The notes below the pieces were generated by a model. The model did no database searches. It saw only the letters and a list, made by a program, of their open reading frames with translations, and had not been told where the DNA came from. A program made the translations under genes and the position numbers. This document shows positions 22,441 to 35,097 of a stretch of 64,000 nt of DNA, piece by piece. The DNA is from Macrostomum hystrix (lineage: Eukaryota > Platyhelminthes > Macrostomidae), in contig CATNEN010000030.1 of NCBI GenBank assembly GCA_950097015.1, forward strand, positions 2,713,001 through 2,777,000, written 5' to 3'. Each line of letters starts with the position of its first letter. Position 1 is the stretch's first letter.

Positions 22441-25400
22441 GCGCCTCGACGTTTTACCTCGTTTCAGCCCGAGCAGCCTTATCCATTTAAGTGTTGTAGT
22501 TAGCCTACGCGTGTTGAAACGAGGTTGAAACTAACGGCAGCCCACCCGCTGCTGTTGTCTATGGTCGAATAACTTCGACTGCGATTGCTTCGCTTGTCAT
22601 AACTTCGGGTTTCTTTTTAGCCTGGCGCTTCTACTGTATAACGTGTAATTAAACTGCGACGGTAGTCTTTCTTTTTTACCTTTTCTAGACTCTTTGCATC
22701 ACGAATTAAGATCATTCGTTCATTTCATTTTTAATCTGTAATATGCTATCTGAAGGTAATTTTTTTAGTAATCTGAAAGTACATTGTATTTTGTCTTCGT
22801 TTCTATTTATAGCGTATCTTACGCGACTAAATTACGTACAAATTCAAATGTCTTTTTTTCTTAATAAAATTTGAAGGTATACACGCACACTTGCTTGCTT
22901 TACAAGACAGAGAGGTTGCCTTGTTGATACCCTGGTATGTTAAACATGATTAGTATTTTCCTCATTTTTTCACAAAGTTGATTAGGCCCAAAAATGTACT
23001 TTCCTTAATTTTGCACTGGCAGAAGGGCAGTGCCAGTTTCAAGACAAAACTGCTAAATAAAAACAACCAGTTTACTTTTTTTACTGTGTAAGGGTAGGGT
23101 AGGCCTAACTATAAGTGTACCTAAGCCTGGCTATTGTCTTGAATCCTGATATCCCTTAAACATAAAGTTCGAAGTTCCTTCACATATAAAATATGTAAGT
23201 GGGCAAAACTAACTAAGTAGGTAGGCCAGCTGTCAGCCAAACCGAATCTTACTTATCCGCTTTCAAATATTTTTAAAAAGAAAGTAAGGAAGCAAATTGC
23301 TTTTTAAGCTAATTTATCTAATAAGCTATGTAAAATTTTCCAAAGCTATAGCTTTTGAGATAAATCTCACTCAAAAAGCTATTATGCCTTTGCCCTGCCC
23401 TATAGCTTTAGGCTCCCTACCTAGGCTAGGCCTATTCTATAGGAAAAAGCAACACTATTGCAAAATTGAGTCCAGCATTTTCAAAATATTTGTTAAGGGC
23501 AGTAGGTGGTAGGCCTAAGACAGCTAGCTTGCAATGATCCAAAAGCAGATTTTTAATCAAAAGTAAAAATGTTGGGCCTAACTAATATTCACACATTTCC
23601 AAAATTAAAATATTTACAGTCATTCTGAAATAAAATAGAAAACAGTTTAATACCAAAAACTTGCAAACTTGTAGTCAAAATTGAAATGTTTACTTCAGCC
23701 TGTTCATATTTTCTTTTATTGCAAATGTTATAGGGCTAATTATTTTATTTTTCTTCTGTCACTAAAGTTATTATAGGTCTGAACTCTCACTAATTTCTTT
23801 ATAACTATGACTAAGTAATTTCAATATTCAAGCCATCAGTGTTCTTGTAGGGATTTCTTAAGGAGATTTTATTAGAACCACTTTCTTGACACAGTTTTGT
23901 ATTTTATATTATATTAGGGCCTATATATTATATTAGGCCTATATTATATTATATTTAATAATACTGTCTGGGTAGGGGTAAGTATCATACACAGTTATTC
24001 TTGTTATGTATTTTAATATATTTCTAGTAGTGTAACTAGTCTAGTTTTATTCTAGACATGTATTCACTATATTAGCCAAATGACTTTTCCATCTATGTAT
24101 TTCTGAGCATATGCATTACTAATGAGCATTACAAATGATCTCAAGTATATAGCAATACTTTCTATTTTCTATTGTTAAAACTCTCTTGGTATTTGTCTAT
24201 GTATAGTTTTTAAAGGAATTAGGGAACACTTGTAAGTATTGTATTCAAACTTTGCTTAAGCACAATGCTTTGTAATCTTGATTTTATTTTGCTGAACTTG
24301 CTGTTTTATACTATTTTCTATTGAAATGATTGACATGTTACAACTAAGTTTTATTTATATTGTATAACATAAACAAATTTCGTTGATTTTAGCAAGTCAC
24401 AATTTAAAACAAAATATCTTTTTATTATACATTTGTAACAGACCTCAGCTCTCTCTATTTGTTGGATTTGGGATTGGTGGGCTGAGTATTTAGGGGGAAT
24501 AGTAGCGTAAGTTATCAGGGTGAGAATAGGTATTTTTCATGCTGTTCATGTTATACCTAAGGTAGCGCTAATGCCCGAGCAGCAAGACACTAGCTACTAA
24601 CAATGGAAGCAGAATTTACTGCTGCTGGCACGAGGGCTAAGGTCACTGATCTGGGGCACATAGTCCATGGGGTGTATCAGGATGGATCAAAGTTGCCTGG
24701 TGAACGTCCTTCGCAATCTCACTTACTTTTCTCTATGGGGTCCGGAATTAGTACAGTTTCATTAGGGGGATAAAGGCGGAGTTTTGAGACTTCAGGGGGG
24801 GTATTTAGGGAACCTTAGGTGGACTTCAGATAGACTTCAGGTGGACTTTTAGATGGGATTTTACTACTTTAAATTTGGGATTTCAAAGGGATTATATAAT
24901 AGGGTGGATTCGGGGTAAAGAAGGCCGACGAGATATCTTTGGGAGAGGATTAGGAAGGCAAAGGTATCTAACTGTTTTATCTTATTAGGAAAATCACTAA
25001 AGAGAACTTGATGTATTTAATATCTAAACAGAAAGAGGTAGGAAGTGGGATCACTTATATTTCGTAGAGCAAAACGTTGAGATCGTATAGAATGTAAAGC
25101 AGGTCCAACAGGGTAACAAGGTCAACAGGGTAAACAGGGTTAACCAGTATTAATGGGTAAAGATTGCATTATATTCTTCTCTGTATATATATGCCAAAAT
25201 TGGGGTGGGTGCACGTCCCACTTGAGTGCGCATACAATGAACAAAGAGCACTGCGTGAGGTTACAATAAATAGCTAGCGTGTGAGAAAAAGTGGCGGGAA
25301 TTCAAAATGAAAAAGTGTCCTAATTATTCACTGCCTCACATTTTCTATAAAATAAAACTATCAAAAACATTCCTTTAAACAAATTTCATTAAATAAAATT

Positions 25401-26150
25401 GCTAATTTCTACACTCCTATGATATAAAAATTCTTTATATCAAAGGCAAGCCTTGCATTCTAATCAAATTAAAACATGTAATTTTGCTTGTACATTTTTG
25501 TATAGCCTAGTAGCCTAGTCTGTATAGCCTAGCCTGGTACATTTTGAATGGCACTGTTTTACAAAATGGCATGCCCTGCCAGACAAGTGTTTTTTTGCTT
25601 GGTGGTACAGTTCTGCCAAGTTTTTTTTAATTTCTACAACACATCCATAAACTTGGCAAAATGATATTTGGAAATATTGTTTTTCTTATGTCATTTAATA
25701 ATTTACAAAAGTGTCCAAATTTTTATTCTAACTTTTTATTTTAAAGGCATCCTGAAATCTAAACTGAAACAGTATATATTATTTTTTTGTTTCTAGTCTC
25801 AAACCTCTGACTGAGTTAAGTAAACTATATTTTCTGTTTTTTAGAACTTCTTTTTTAAATCTTAACTAATTTATTTTAAGCATACATTTAGTTTGTAATT
25901 TTGTAAGCTTTAACTTCTTTGCAGAATATATAAAATTTTATTGTAGCTATTTATGTAAGGGTGTGGCTATGGTCAATTTGTTTTCTTGTTAAGATTTGTT
26001 ACCTTTGTAGAAATGTGCTTTGATTATTTGGAACCTCTCTTTCCATAATGTTGACAAATCAACTTTTGTTAACAAACAAAAAATTATATTTTATTTAACC
26101 TTTTTATTTTCAGTTTTGTGTTCCATCTACAGTTGCCTCTCACCTATAAT
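22441..26150. other. gene-poor AT-rich region, nothing recognised
   Basis: No splice-supported exon and no tandem array on either strand. 24470-25150 is locally GC-richer with short direct words such as GGTGGACTT/AGATAGACTTCAGGTGGAC and AACAGGGTAA repeats (about 25108-25140). I could not assign it to a family. The last few hundred bases should contain the hnRNP K promoter and 5' leader. Confidence 0.4.
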
Positions 26151-26233
26151 TGTTCCTTTAAGTTTGTCTAGTTCTGGAATAGTGTAAGCAAGTGCAATAA
26201 AGTGCCAATTCCAAGGCTTTTGCCCTCTGTTTT

Positions 26234-29200
26234 ATGGAAGCTGTGAAGTTTGGTAAGTTAATTTAAAATAACATTAATCAATGCATTGTTTTTTATCCTA
26301 ATTGCTAAAAAGTTAATAGTTTTTAGCAACTATTCTCCTTCTTGTTCCATCCTTAATACTTAAATAGACTGCTTCGTCAGAAAATTTGTATATCTGACTA
26401 TATCACTCTCCATATCCCTGATCATTCAACTAACATTTTAACTGTCCCAGATTCTTCAGGCCCACACTGCCACTGTCCCCTGATACTTCATTCCATCACT
26501 GTCCCCTGATACTTCATGCCATCACTGTCCCCTGATACTTCATGCCATCACTGTCCCCTGATACTTCATGCCATCACTGTCCCCTGATACTTCATTCCAT
26601 CACTGTCCCCTGATACTTCATGCCATCACTGTCCCCTGATACTTCATTCCATCACTGTCCCCTGATACTTCATGCCATCACTGTCCCCTGATACTTCATT
26701 CCATCACTGTCCCCTGATACTTCATTCCATCACTGTCCCCTGATACTTCATGCCATCACTGTCCCCTGATACTTCATTCCATCACTGTCCCCTGATACTT
26801 CATTCCATCACTGTCCCCTGATACTTCATGCCATCACTGTCCCCTGATACTTCATGCCATCACTGTCCCCTGATACTTCATTCCATCACTGTCCCCTGAT
26901 ACTTCATGCCATCACTGTCCCCTGATACTTCATTCCATCACTGTCCCCTGATACTTCATTCCATCACTGTCCCCTGATACTTCATGCCATCACTGTCCCC
27001 TGATACTTCATGCCATCACTGTCCCCTGATACTTCATTCCATCACTGTCCCCTGATACTTCATGCCATCACTGTCCCCTGATACTTCATTCCATCACTGT
27101 CCCCTGATACTTCATGCCATCACTGTCCCCTGATACTTCATGCCATCACTGTCCCCTGATACTTCATTCCATCACTGTCCCCTGATACTTCATTCCATCA
27201 CTGTCCCCTGATACTTCATGCCATCACTGTCCCCTGATACTTCATGCCATCACTGTCCCCTGATACTTCATTCCATCACTGTCCCCTGATACTTCATGCC
27301 ATCACTGTCCCCTGATACTTCATTCCATCACTGTCCCCTGATACTTCATGCCATCACTGTCCCCTGATACTTCATGCCATCACTGTCCCCTGATACTTAA
27401 CTGTGTCATTGTATCATCACAATCTCACTGCTTCCTAACCTTCTGGGTATCAAGCCTTATGAGCAAACAAAAAATCTAACTCATTTTTTAGTAACACTAT
27501 TGTATGCTCAACAAAATTGTGCTCAAACAATGCTCAATTGTAGGCGAACTGAAGCGCGAACAGCCCGATCCGATGGACCACACCAATGAGCCACCAAGCA
27601 AGCGCCAGTACACTGGAACTGGCCAGCGCACCGAGCTTCGCTTTCTCATCCCTTCTAAGGTGACTGCAGCTGGCTTTGCCCGTGCTTATCTATTTATTTT
27701 GTGAATTTAAGCCCGAGTTCTGAATCTTCATGGCGATTGGTTGATTATTTTAGGAGATACAGAAAAAAAACGTTAGTTTATTTGAAATTCCCCATGATCT
27801 TCCTACTGTTGAGCAACTAGGAGTTCTGATTCTAATGCTCGTTGTAATTACAAGCCTTTTTATCCACCTTTTACTTTTCAATCGCATCCTAGATGGCGGG
27901 CGTTATCATCGGCAAGGGTGGCGCCAATATTAAACGCTTGCGCGAAGAAGTGAGTGCAACTTTTGTTTTACTTTTTTACCGTTTTTATATAGTTGTACAT
28001 TCTAATTGCTAGCTTTATGCTGTTCTATGTTTTAATGATGTTTGTCTATTGTAGCTAGTTATTATTTGCTTAAAAGTTTTAATTTTGCTATCACACATTT
28101 ACCTTTCATTATTATGAACTATTGCTTAACTACAATTAAGTCCAACTAAACTATAGAAATATAAAATACACACCCTGGCCCAGCTGTGTACAGCTTTTCA
28201 GTCCATGGACTGGGTGAATGGGGCGCCGCACTAGCGAAAATTTCTACCCCATAGCAAATGCTGGCACACGTTGGGTAAGCTGTAGCAACAGGAATCATGC
28301 GTTACTTAAGGACAAATTTATTCCTCTGATCTCTGGTCTGAGACTCGAACTCCGGACCTTTCGGTCAGAAGTCCAAAATTAGATTTCGAACTAGAGTACT
28401 TTAATTGATTGTTTAAGAACACACGTTAAAACAGACAACAAGCGTCTCTTTCGTTTAAAAATCCGATTTAATTAAATCCCAAACGCACCGCACCAATACG
28501 CTTCCCCCTACTGGGAATTTCTCCCTTCCTTCCTTTTTCATTTCCAGTTCTCCGCCAAAGTGTCCGTCCCCGATTCCAATGGCCCCGAACGGTATAAACT
28601 CACAACTGCTAATTGTTTTTTTTTCTGTTACATTTTTATGCCTAGTTAGCCGCGATTTTGAGGGGCGATTCTTAGGATTATAAAATTATTGTCATCTATA
28701 ACTTATTACTAACCACTGTCTGAAAACTGTATTTTTGTATTCTTAGCGTATTTTTTAAGTCAATTTACAGAAACTGAAAAAAGTTTTGTTACTAAAATAA
28801 ATAATAATAATAATGCTATAATCTTATTACACTCCAAGATGTCAAATTTATATTGCTACAGTTCTTAATTCTTAAACTAATCTTTTGTCGAATAGTTTCA
28901 TTTAGCATGTTAAAGTTTTCTTCCATCTTCACTAATTGTCACTAGTTCGTTTTATTTAGTCTCCGAAAATTTTTACCCATCAACTGCATTGCTTTCCATC
29001 ATTTTCTATGGTTGTCTTGAAGTGTGAAATTCTAATTGTTTTGTCCTACTAGCTAGTAGTATGAAATGAATATCGTTAAAATTCCGAACCTTCCCAATTC
29101 AATGTGAAAAATTTGACTTTTATTACCGGTTACTCATTATTTTTGCAGTCTCATAACTGATTCTTTCTATGCTGTGATTAGTTAGCAAGTATACAAGCAT

Positions 29201-32200
29201 CTTTTATTCCAAAATATCGATTCCATAGAATCCCATCCTTACAGACAGAACTGTCGATTCCATAGAATCCCATCCTTACAGACCGAACTGTCGATTCCAT
29301 AGAATCCCATCCTTACAGACAGAACTGTCGATTCCATAGAATCCCATCCTTACAGACAGAACTGTCGATTCCATAAAATCCCATCCTTACAGACCGAACT
29401 GTCGATTCCATAGAATCCCATTCTTACAGACAGAACTGTCGATTCCATAAAATCCCATCCTTACAGACCGAACTGTCGATTCCATAGAATCCCATCCTTA
29501 GAGACAGAACTGTCGATTCCATAGAATCCCATCCTTACAGACAGAACTGTCGATTCCATAAAATCCCATCCTTACAGACCGAACTGTCGATTCCATAGAA
29601 TCCCATTCTTACAGACAGAACTGTCGATTCCATAAAATCCCATCCTTACAGACCGAACTGTCGATTCCATAGAATCCCATCCTTACAGACAGAACTGTCG
29701 ATTCCATAGAATCCCATTCTTACAGACAAAACTGTCGATTCCATAGAATCCCATTCTTACAGACAGAACTGTCGATTCCATAAAATCCCATCCTTACAGA
29801 CCGAACTGTCGATTCCATAGAATCCCATCCTTACAGACAGAACTGTCGATTCCATAGAATCCCATCCTTACAGACAAAACTGTCGATTCCATAGAATCCC
29901 ATTCTTACAGACAGAACTGTCGATTCCATAGAATCCCATTCTTACAGACCGAACTGTCGATTCCATAGAATCCCATTCTTACAGACAGAACTGTCGATTC
30001 CATAGAATCCCATTCTTACAGACAAAACTGTCGATTCCATAGAATCCCATTCTTACAGACAGAACTGTCGATTCCATAGAATCCCATTCTTACAGACAAA
30101 ACTGTCGATTCCATAGAATCCCATTCTTACAGACAGAACTGTCGATTCCATAGAATCCCATTCTTACAGACAGAACTGTCGATTCCATAGAATCCCATTC
30201 TTACAGACCGAACTTTCGATTCCATAGAATCCCATTCTTACAGACAGAACTGTCGATTCCATAAAATCCCATCCTTACAGACAGAACTGTCGATTCCATA
30301 GAATCCCATCCTTACAGACCGAACTGTCGATTCCATAGAATCCCATCCTTACAGACCGAACTGTCGATTCCATAGAATCCCATTCTTACAGACCGAACTT
30401 TCGATTCCATAGAATCCCATTCCTACAGACAGAACTGTCGATTCCATAGAATCCCATTCTTACAGACAAAACTGTCGATTCCATAGAATCCCATTCTTAC
30501 AGACAGAACTGTCGATTCCATAGAATCCCATCCTTACAGACAGAACTGTCGATTCCATAGAATCCCATCCTTACAGACAAAACTGTCGATTCCATAGAAT
30601 CCCATTCTTACAGACAGAACTGTCGATTCCATAGAATCCCATTCTTACAGACCGAACTGTCGATTCCATAGAATCCCATTCTTACAGACAGAACTGTCGA
30701 TTCCATAGAATCCCATTCTTACAGACAAAACTGTCGATTCCATAGAATCCCATTCTTACAGACAGAACTGTCGATTCCATAGAATCCCATTCTTACAGAC
30801 AAAACTGTCGATTCCATAGAATCCCATTCTTACAGACAGAACTGTCGATTCCATAGAATCCCATTCTTACAGACAGAACTGTCGATTCCATAGAATCCCA
30901 TTCTTACAGACCGAACTTTCGATTCCATAGAATCCCATTCTTACAGACAGAACTGTCGATTCCATAAAATCCCATCCTTACAGACAGAACTGTCGATTCC
31001 ATAGAATCCCATCCTTACAGACCGAACTGTCGATTCCATAGAATCCCATCCTTACAGACCGAACTGTCGATTCCATAGAATCCCATTCTTACAGACCGAA
31101 CTTTCGATTCCATAGAATCCCATTCCTACAGACAGAACTGTCGATTCCATAGAATCCCATTCTTACAGACAGAACTGTCGATTCCATAGAATCCCATCCT
31201 TACAGACAAACTCAGTGTGATATTGTTGGATTAGTTACCTTCAAACTAGAGACTTGGATTTTGTGTTGTATAGTAAAGATTTATATTGAAAGGAATGCTA
31301 TCAGATCAGAGTAATTGTTTTTTGTTTTTCCCAATCCGAGTTTCTACCTGAGATGCTAAACTGACATATTTGTTGGTTCGAGCTTTTCCTTGCAAGCTGC
31401 TGCTCAAGGCTCAAGATCAATCATCCTTTATCCATCTTAGTGTCCTGAGTCTGGAGGGCGAGCCGGCCATGCTTGAGTCGCTACTAACTGACGTACTGCA
31501 CGCCCTTGTTGACGATAGCAACAGCGGCCGCGGCGATCGCGACGGAATCGGCGGCAGCCAGCAGGGCGCCGTCACAGCCAACGGCGATGTGGACCTGCGC
31601 CTCCTGGTGCACCAGTCCCAGGCCGGCTGTGTCATCGGCAAAGGTGGCAGCAAGATTAAAGAGCTGCGCGAAGAGTCCAAGCTGCGCGCCCTCAAAGTCT
31701 ACTCGGTGGCCTGTCCGGCCTCCACTGATCGGGTTGTCCAGATGATTGGCGCCCCAGCCGAGCTTCTTGGCGCTGTCCGGATGCTGACCGAGCAGCTCGA
31801 CTCCGCTCCGCCCAAGGGCCAGATAGCCGGCTACGATGCTCGCAATTTCGACGAGTACGGCGTCGAGCAGTACGGCGGCTGGCCCGGCTCCGGCCGATGG
31901 GGTCCCGGCAGGCAGGACCACGCGCTGGCCGCCTCGGCCATCGGCATGCCGCCCGGTCCGCCCGGCTATCCGCAGAGCGCCGCCGCTGTTGCCGCAGCGG
32001 CCGCCGCTGCTGCCCACATGCGCCCACCACAGGCGCCTCAGGGCCGCGGACTTGGGCCGCCAGTCGGCGTCGCGATGCCCGGCGGCGTCGCTGGCGGGAT
32101 GCCGTACGGTGCTCCGCGGGCTCCCCGTGTACCAGTCGGGCCCGAGGTCACCCAGCAGGTGTCCATCCCGGACTCGCTGACTGGCTCAATCATGGGCCGC

Positions 32201-32917
32201 GGCGGGCAGCGAATCAAGCAGATTCGCATGGAGTCTGGCGCCGATATCAAGATCGACCGCGGCGACCCCGGCCAGGACCGCATCATCACTATTCGCGGCA
32301 CTCAGGAGCAGATTCAGAATGCCCAGTACCTGCTGCAGATGTGGTTAGTATCTCAATTATAGGCCCTCCTAATTCCCCTTGCCCTGCTCTCTGACGGCCA
32401 TTACACTGTGTGGAAGAGGATTGTGATATTAGAGCATTGTCAACTTGCGCTGTCTTCCATATTGTCTGCCTGTGCTCAGCCATCTCCTTATAGTCCCATT
32501 GCGTGCTGTAGCTTTAACAGTAGAATAACCACTGGGGGTATTTCAAATACCCACTGCCTCTTAATCCGAATGACCGATTTCCGTAAAAGTCCACCATCTG
32601 GATAACGATTCTCCGCCCTTTACGACGAACAAATTTTCAAAGCCGTCCGACAATATATTGGTGTTTTTTGCGACTAAACACCCCGACGAGAATCGTTGAA
32701 TATCTCGACGATGCCGATGTTTTGTCATTCTGGAAGTTGTTTCATCGGATAGAGCGGCATATTTTAGCCCGTGTTCTGGATTTTAATGGCGATTGGTTGA
32801 ATATTTTAGGTAGTCCTTCTGCTATTCACACATTTTTCTTGTCGCGTTTTTTTTCAACATTCACCCCCCTTGATGTGCTCGGATTTCAGCGTGAAGAAGT
32901 ACTCCGGACAGTACTAG
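26234..32917 (+). CDS. HNRNPK: hnRNP K orthologue, six exons, 388 residues, three KH domains
   Basis: Exons 26234-26252, 27544-27659, 27893-27949, 28548-28591, 31441-32343 and 32890-32917 sum to 1167 bases, and every junction closes in phase with GT-AG borders. hnRNP K binds C-rich RNA and single-stranded DNA and works in transcription, splicing and translation, shuttling between nucleus and cytoplasm. KH1 (about 36-103) is split over four exons with loop IGKGG. KH2 (about 130-197) begins DLRLLVHQSQAGCVIGKGG. KH3 (about 314-385) has IMGRGGQRIKQIR (GRGG 331-334), then IQNAQYLLQM and the C-terminus CVKKYSGQY. The order and the C-terminal VKxYSG match vertebrate hnRNP K closely. The linker between KH2 and KH3 is short, with an Ala run (about 285-297) and Gly/Pro-rich sequence instead of the longer vertebrate RGG/SH3-binding region. 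It is the best-supported gene model here together with the receptor. Confidence 0.93.
26466..27400. repeat. 26-bp minisatellite, ~36 copies, in hnRNP K intron 1
   Basis: The unit is CCCTGATACTTCATGCCATC plus ACTGTC. The only frequent variant is ATGCC versus ATTCC, giving a two-letter pattern along the array. It ends about 140 bp before exon 2. Confidence 0.97.
27705..27815 (+). mobile_element. dispersed repeat family C fragment in hnRNP K intron 2
   Basis: GAGTTCTGAATCTTCATGGC, GATTGGTTGATTATTTTAGG and then a terminal CCTACTGTTGAG. It matches 32780-32815 and the minus strand near 16470-16510; most of the element is deleted. Confidence 0.6.
28180..28400 (-). mobile_element. SINE family B copy in hnRNP K intron 3
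   Basis: The minus strand begins near 28400 with a tRNA-like head (CTAATTTTGGACTTCTGACC, box B-like GGAGTTCGAGTCTCAG). It ends near 28190 with CCAGTCCATGGACTG, the family signature. Confidence 0.75.
28600..29200. other. hnRNP K intron 4, unique part
   Basis: AT-rich intron sequence with a short (AAT)n tract at about 28797-28813. No exon-like block. Confidence 0.5.
29205..31212. repeat. 37-bp minisatellite, ~54 copies, in hnRNP K intron 4
   Basis: The unit contains TCGATTCCATAGAATCCCAT, then YCTTACAGAC and MGAACTG. Variants (ATAAAATCCC, GACAAAACTG, AACTTTCG, CATTCCTACAG) reveal a 703-bp higher-order repeat of 19 units: positions 30211 and 30914, and 30396 and 31099, share the AACTTTCG variant. 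TTCCATAGAATCCCAT contains the near-palindrome ATTCCATAGAAT. Confidence 0.97.
32512..32820 (-). mobile_element. dispersed repeat family C, long copy in hnRNP K intron 5
   Basis: The plus strand begins CTTTAACAGTAGAATAACCA and proceeds through TATTTCAAATACCCACTGCC, GAATGACCGATTTCCG and GACGAGAATCGTTGAATATC to GGCGATTGGTTGAATATTTT. From 32690 to 32812 it reads as an uninterrupted coding-like stretch with LFHRIERHILARVLDFNGDW. It ends about 70 bases before exon 6. Confidence 0.7.
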
Positions 32918-33047
32918 AAGCGCCGGTCTTGTCGGACAGCTGCAATGCAAAGGGACGCCAGATAATTACAGCTTAAATTATTTCGGCGGACTAAAACTTC
33001 TCTGCGCGCTCGTGTGTTTTGTTGTTTGTTAAATTTTTTTAAATCTA

Positions 33048-33053
33048 AATAAA
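33048..33053 (+). terminator. hnRNP K poly(A) signal
   Basis: AATAAA 131 bases after the TAG at 32915-32917, followed by a T/G-rich tract (about 33066-33090) typical of a downstream element. Confidence 0.65.
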
Positions 33054-33089
33054 AAAACTAATAGCTTTTGTCTTGTCTTGTTTTTTACA

Positions 33090-33450
33090 ACAGTTTTCTA
33101 ATTAGACATTAGAGGGAGCGGCATTGCGAAGGCGTGCGCCTGTGGCCCTCGTGTTCCCCCCCATCCAACTGGCTTGCATTTGATTCCCGGCCTTAAGTCC
33201 TTTGCTGGTATCACAATCAAAATCAGTCAGCTTCGTGTGAGGGCAGTTTTTTTGTCTCGCCCGCTTCCTCAGCTAAACCGGTGTTTGACGAGGCGCGATC
33301 AATTACTAGCGTGAGAGGCTACAGTAGCTATGATGGACTGTTGTTTAACATCTCTGAGCAATAAAATTAGCATTGGGCATATGTTGTTTGTCTGTCTTTG
33401 AAGCTTCTTGCGTCTCGGAGTTGTGACTTTTTTATTTTATCTTTACTAGG
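33090..33450. other. hnRNP K downstream spacer
   Basis: Holds a GC-richer block (33110-33260) with GGCGTGCGCCTGTGGCCC and a box B-like TTTGATTCCCGGCC. It may be a worn tRNA-derived SINE unrelated to families A and B; too weak to call. Confidence 0.35.
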
Positions 33451-33454
33451 ACTA

Positions 33455-35025
33455 GCCTTCAAGGCTGCAGCCCCTGCTAGACTGCAACCCCCTACAAGGC
33501 TGCAGCCCCTACTAGGCTACAACCCCTACAAGGCTGCAGCCCCTACTAGGCTAAAACCCCCTACAAGGCTGCAGCCCCTACTAGGCTAAAACCCCCTACA
33601 AGGCTGCAGCCCCTACTAGGCTACAACCCCTACAAGGCTGCAGCCCCTACTAGGCTACAAGCCCTACCAGGCTGCAACCCACTACTACGCTACAACCCCT
33701 ACGAGACTGCAACCCCCTACTAGGCTGGAACCCCCTACTAGGCTACAACCCCCTACTAGGCTGCAACCCCCTACTATGCTACAACCCCCTACAAGGCTGC
33801 AGCCCCTACTAGGCTACAACCCCTACAAGGCTGCAGCCCCTACTAGGCTAAAACCCCTTACAAGGCTGCAGCCCCCTACTATGCTAAAACCCCCTACAAG
33901 GCTGCAGCCCCCTACTAGGCTAAAACCCCCTACAAGGCTGCAGCCCCCTACTATGCTAAAACCCCCTACAAGGCTGCAGCCCCCTACTATGCTAAAACCC
34001 CCTACAAGGCTGCAGCCCCCTACTAGGCTAAAACCCCCTACAAGGCTGCAGCCCCTACTAGGCTACAACCCCCTACAAGGCTGCAGCCCCTACTAGGCTA
34101 CAAGCCCTACCAGGCTGCAACCCACTACTACGCTACAACCCCTACGAGACTGCAACCCCCTACTAGGCTGGAACCCCCTACTAGGCTACAACCCCCTACT
34201 AGGCTGCAACCCCCTACTATGCTACAACCCCCTACAAGGCTGCAGCCCCCTACTATGCTAAAACCCCCTACAAGGCTGCAGCCCCCTACTAGGCTAAAAC
34301 CCCCTACAAGGCTGCAGCCCCTACTAGGCTACAACCCCTACAAGGCTGCAGCCCCTACTAGGCTACAAGCCCTACCAGGCTGCAACCCACTACTACGCTA
34401 CAACCCCTACGAGACTGCAACCCCCTACTAGGCTGGAACCCCCTACTAGGCTACAACCCCCTACTAGGCTGCAACCCCCTACTATGCTACAACCCCCTAC
34501 AAGGCTGCAGCCCCTACTAGGCTACAAGCCCTACCAGGCTGCAACCCACTACTACGCTACAACCCCTACAAGGCTGCAACCCCCTACTAGGCTGGAACCC
34601 CTACTAGGCTGCAACCCCCTACTGGGCTGCAACCCCCTACTAGGCTACAACCCCCTACTAGGCTGCAACCCCCTACTAGGCTGCAACCCCCTACTTGGCT
34701 GCAACCCCCTACTACGCTGCAACCCCCTACTAGGCTGCAACCCCCTACTAGGCTGCAACCCCCTACTAGGCTGCAACCCCCTACAAGGCTGCAGCCCCTA
34801 CTAGGCTACAACCTCTACCAGGCTGCAACCCACTACTACGCTACAACCCCTACTAGACTGCAACCCCCTACTAGGCTGGAACCCCTACTAGGCTGCAACC
34901 CCCTACTGGGCTGCAACCCCCTACTAGGCTGCAACCCCCTACTAGGCTGGAACCCCTACTAGGCTGCAACCCCCTACTAGGCTGCAACCCCCTACTAGGC
35001 TGCAACCCCCACTAGGCTTCAGATC
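33455..35025. repeat. 18-bp minisatellite, GGCTGCAACCCC family, second locus, ~88 copies
   Basis: Units are ACTAGGCTGCAACCCCCT and ACAAGGCTGCAGCCCCT forms. The array is built of larger blocks: a segment with CTACCAGGCTGCAACCCACT, then TACGAGACTGCAACCC, then GGCTGGAACCC recurs at about 33660, 34105, 34370, 34530 and 34820. It ends about 70 bases before the ANAPC13 start codon. Confidence 0.97.
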
Positions 35026-35097
35026 CGTGGAGAAATCTCTGCCTAAGTAAATTTGGTGTCATTTCCAGAGTATATATTCCATTAGGTGATATAAAAC

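Noticed and set aside
29205-31212. CRISPR array
   Set aside because: Units are contiguous repeats without unique spacers, inside an intron of an animal gene.
31484-32301. Several open frames opposite or beside the big hnRNP K exon
   Set aside because: Shadow frames of a GC-rich coding exon; the KH-domain frame is unambiguous.
33110-33260. A third tRNA-derived SINE
   Set aside because: Only a box B-like word and general GC richness; no second copy seen in the window.
33398-34804. Plus-strand PTRLQPP/LLGCNP repeat proteins
   Set aside because: Translation of the 18-bp array between hnRNP K and ANAPC13.
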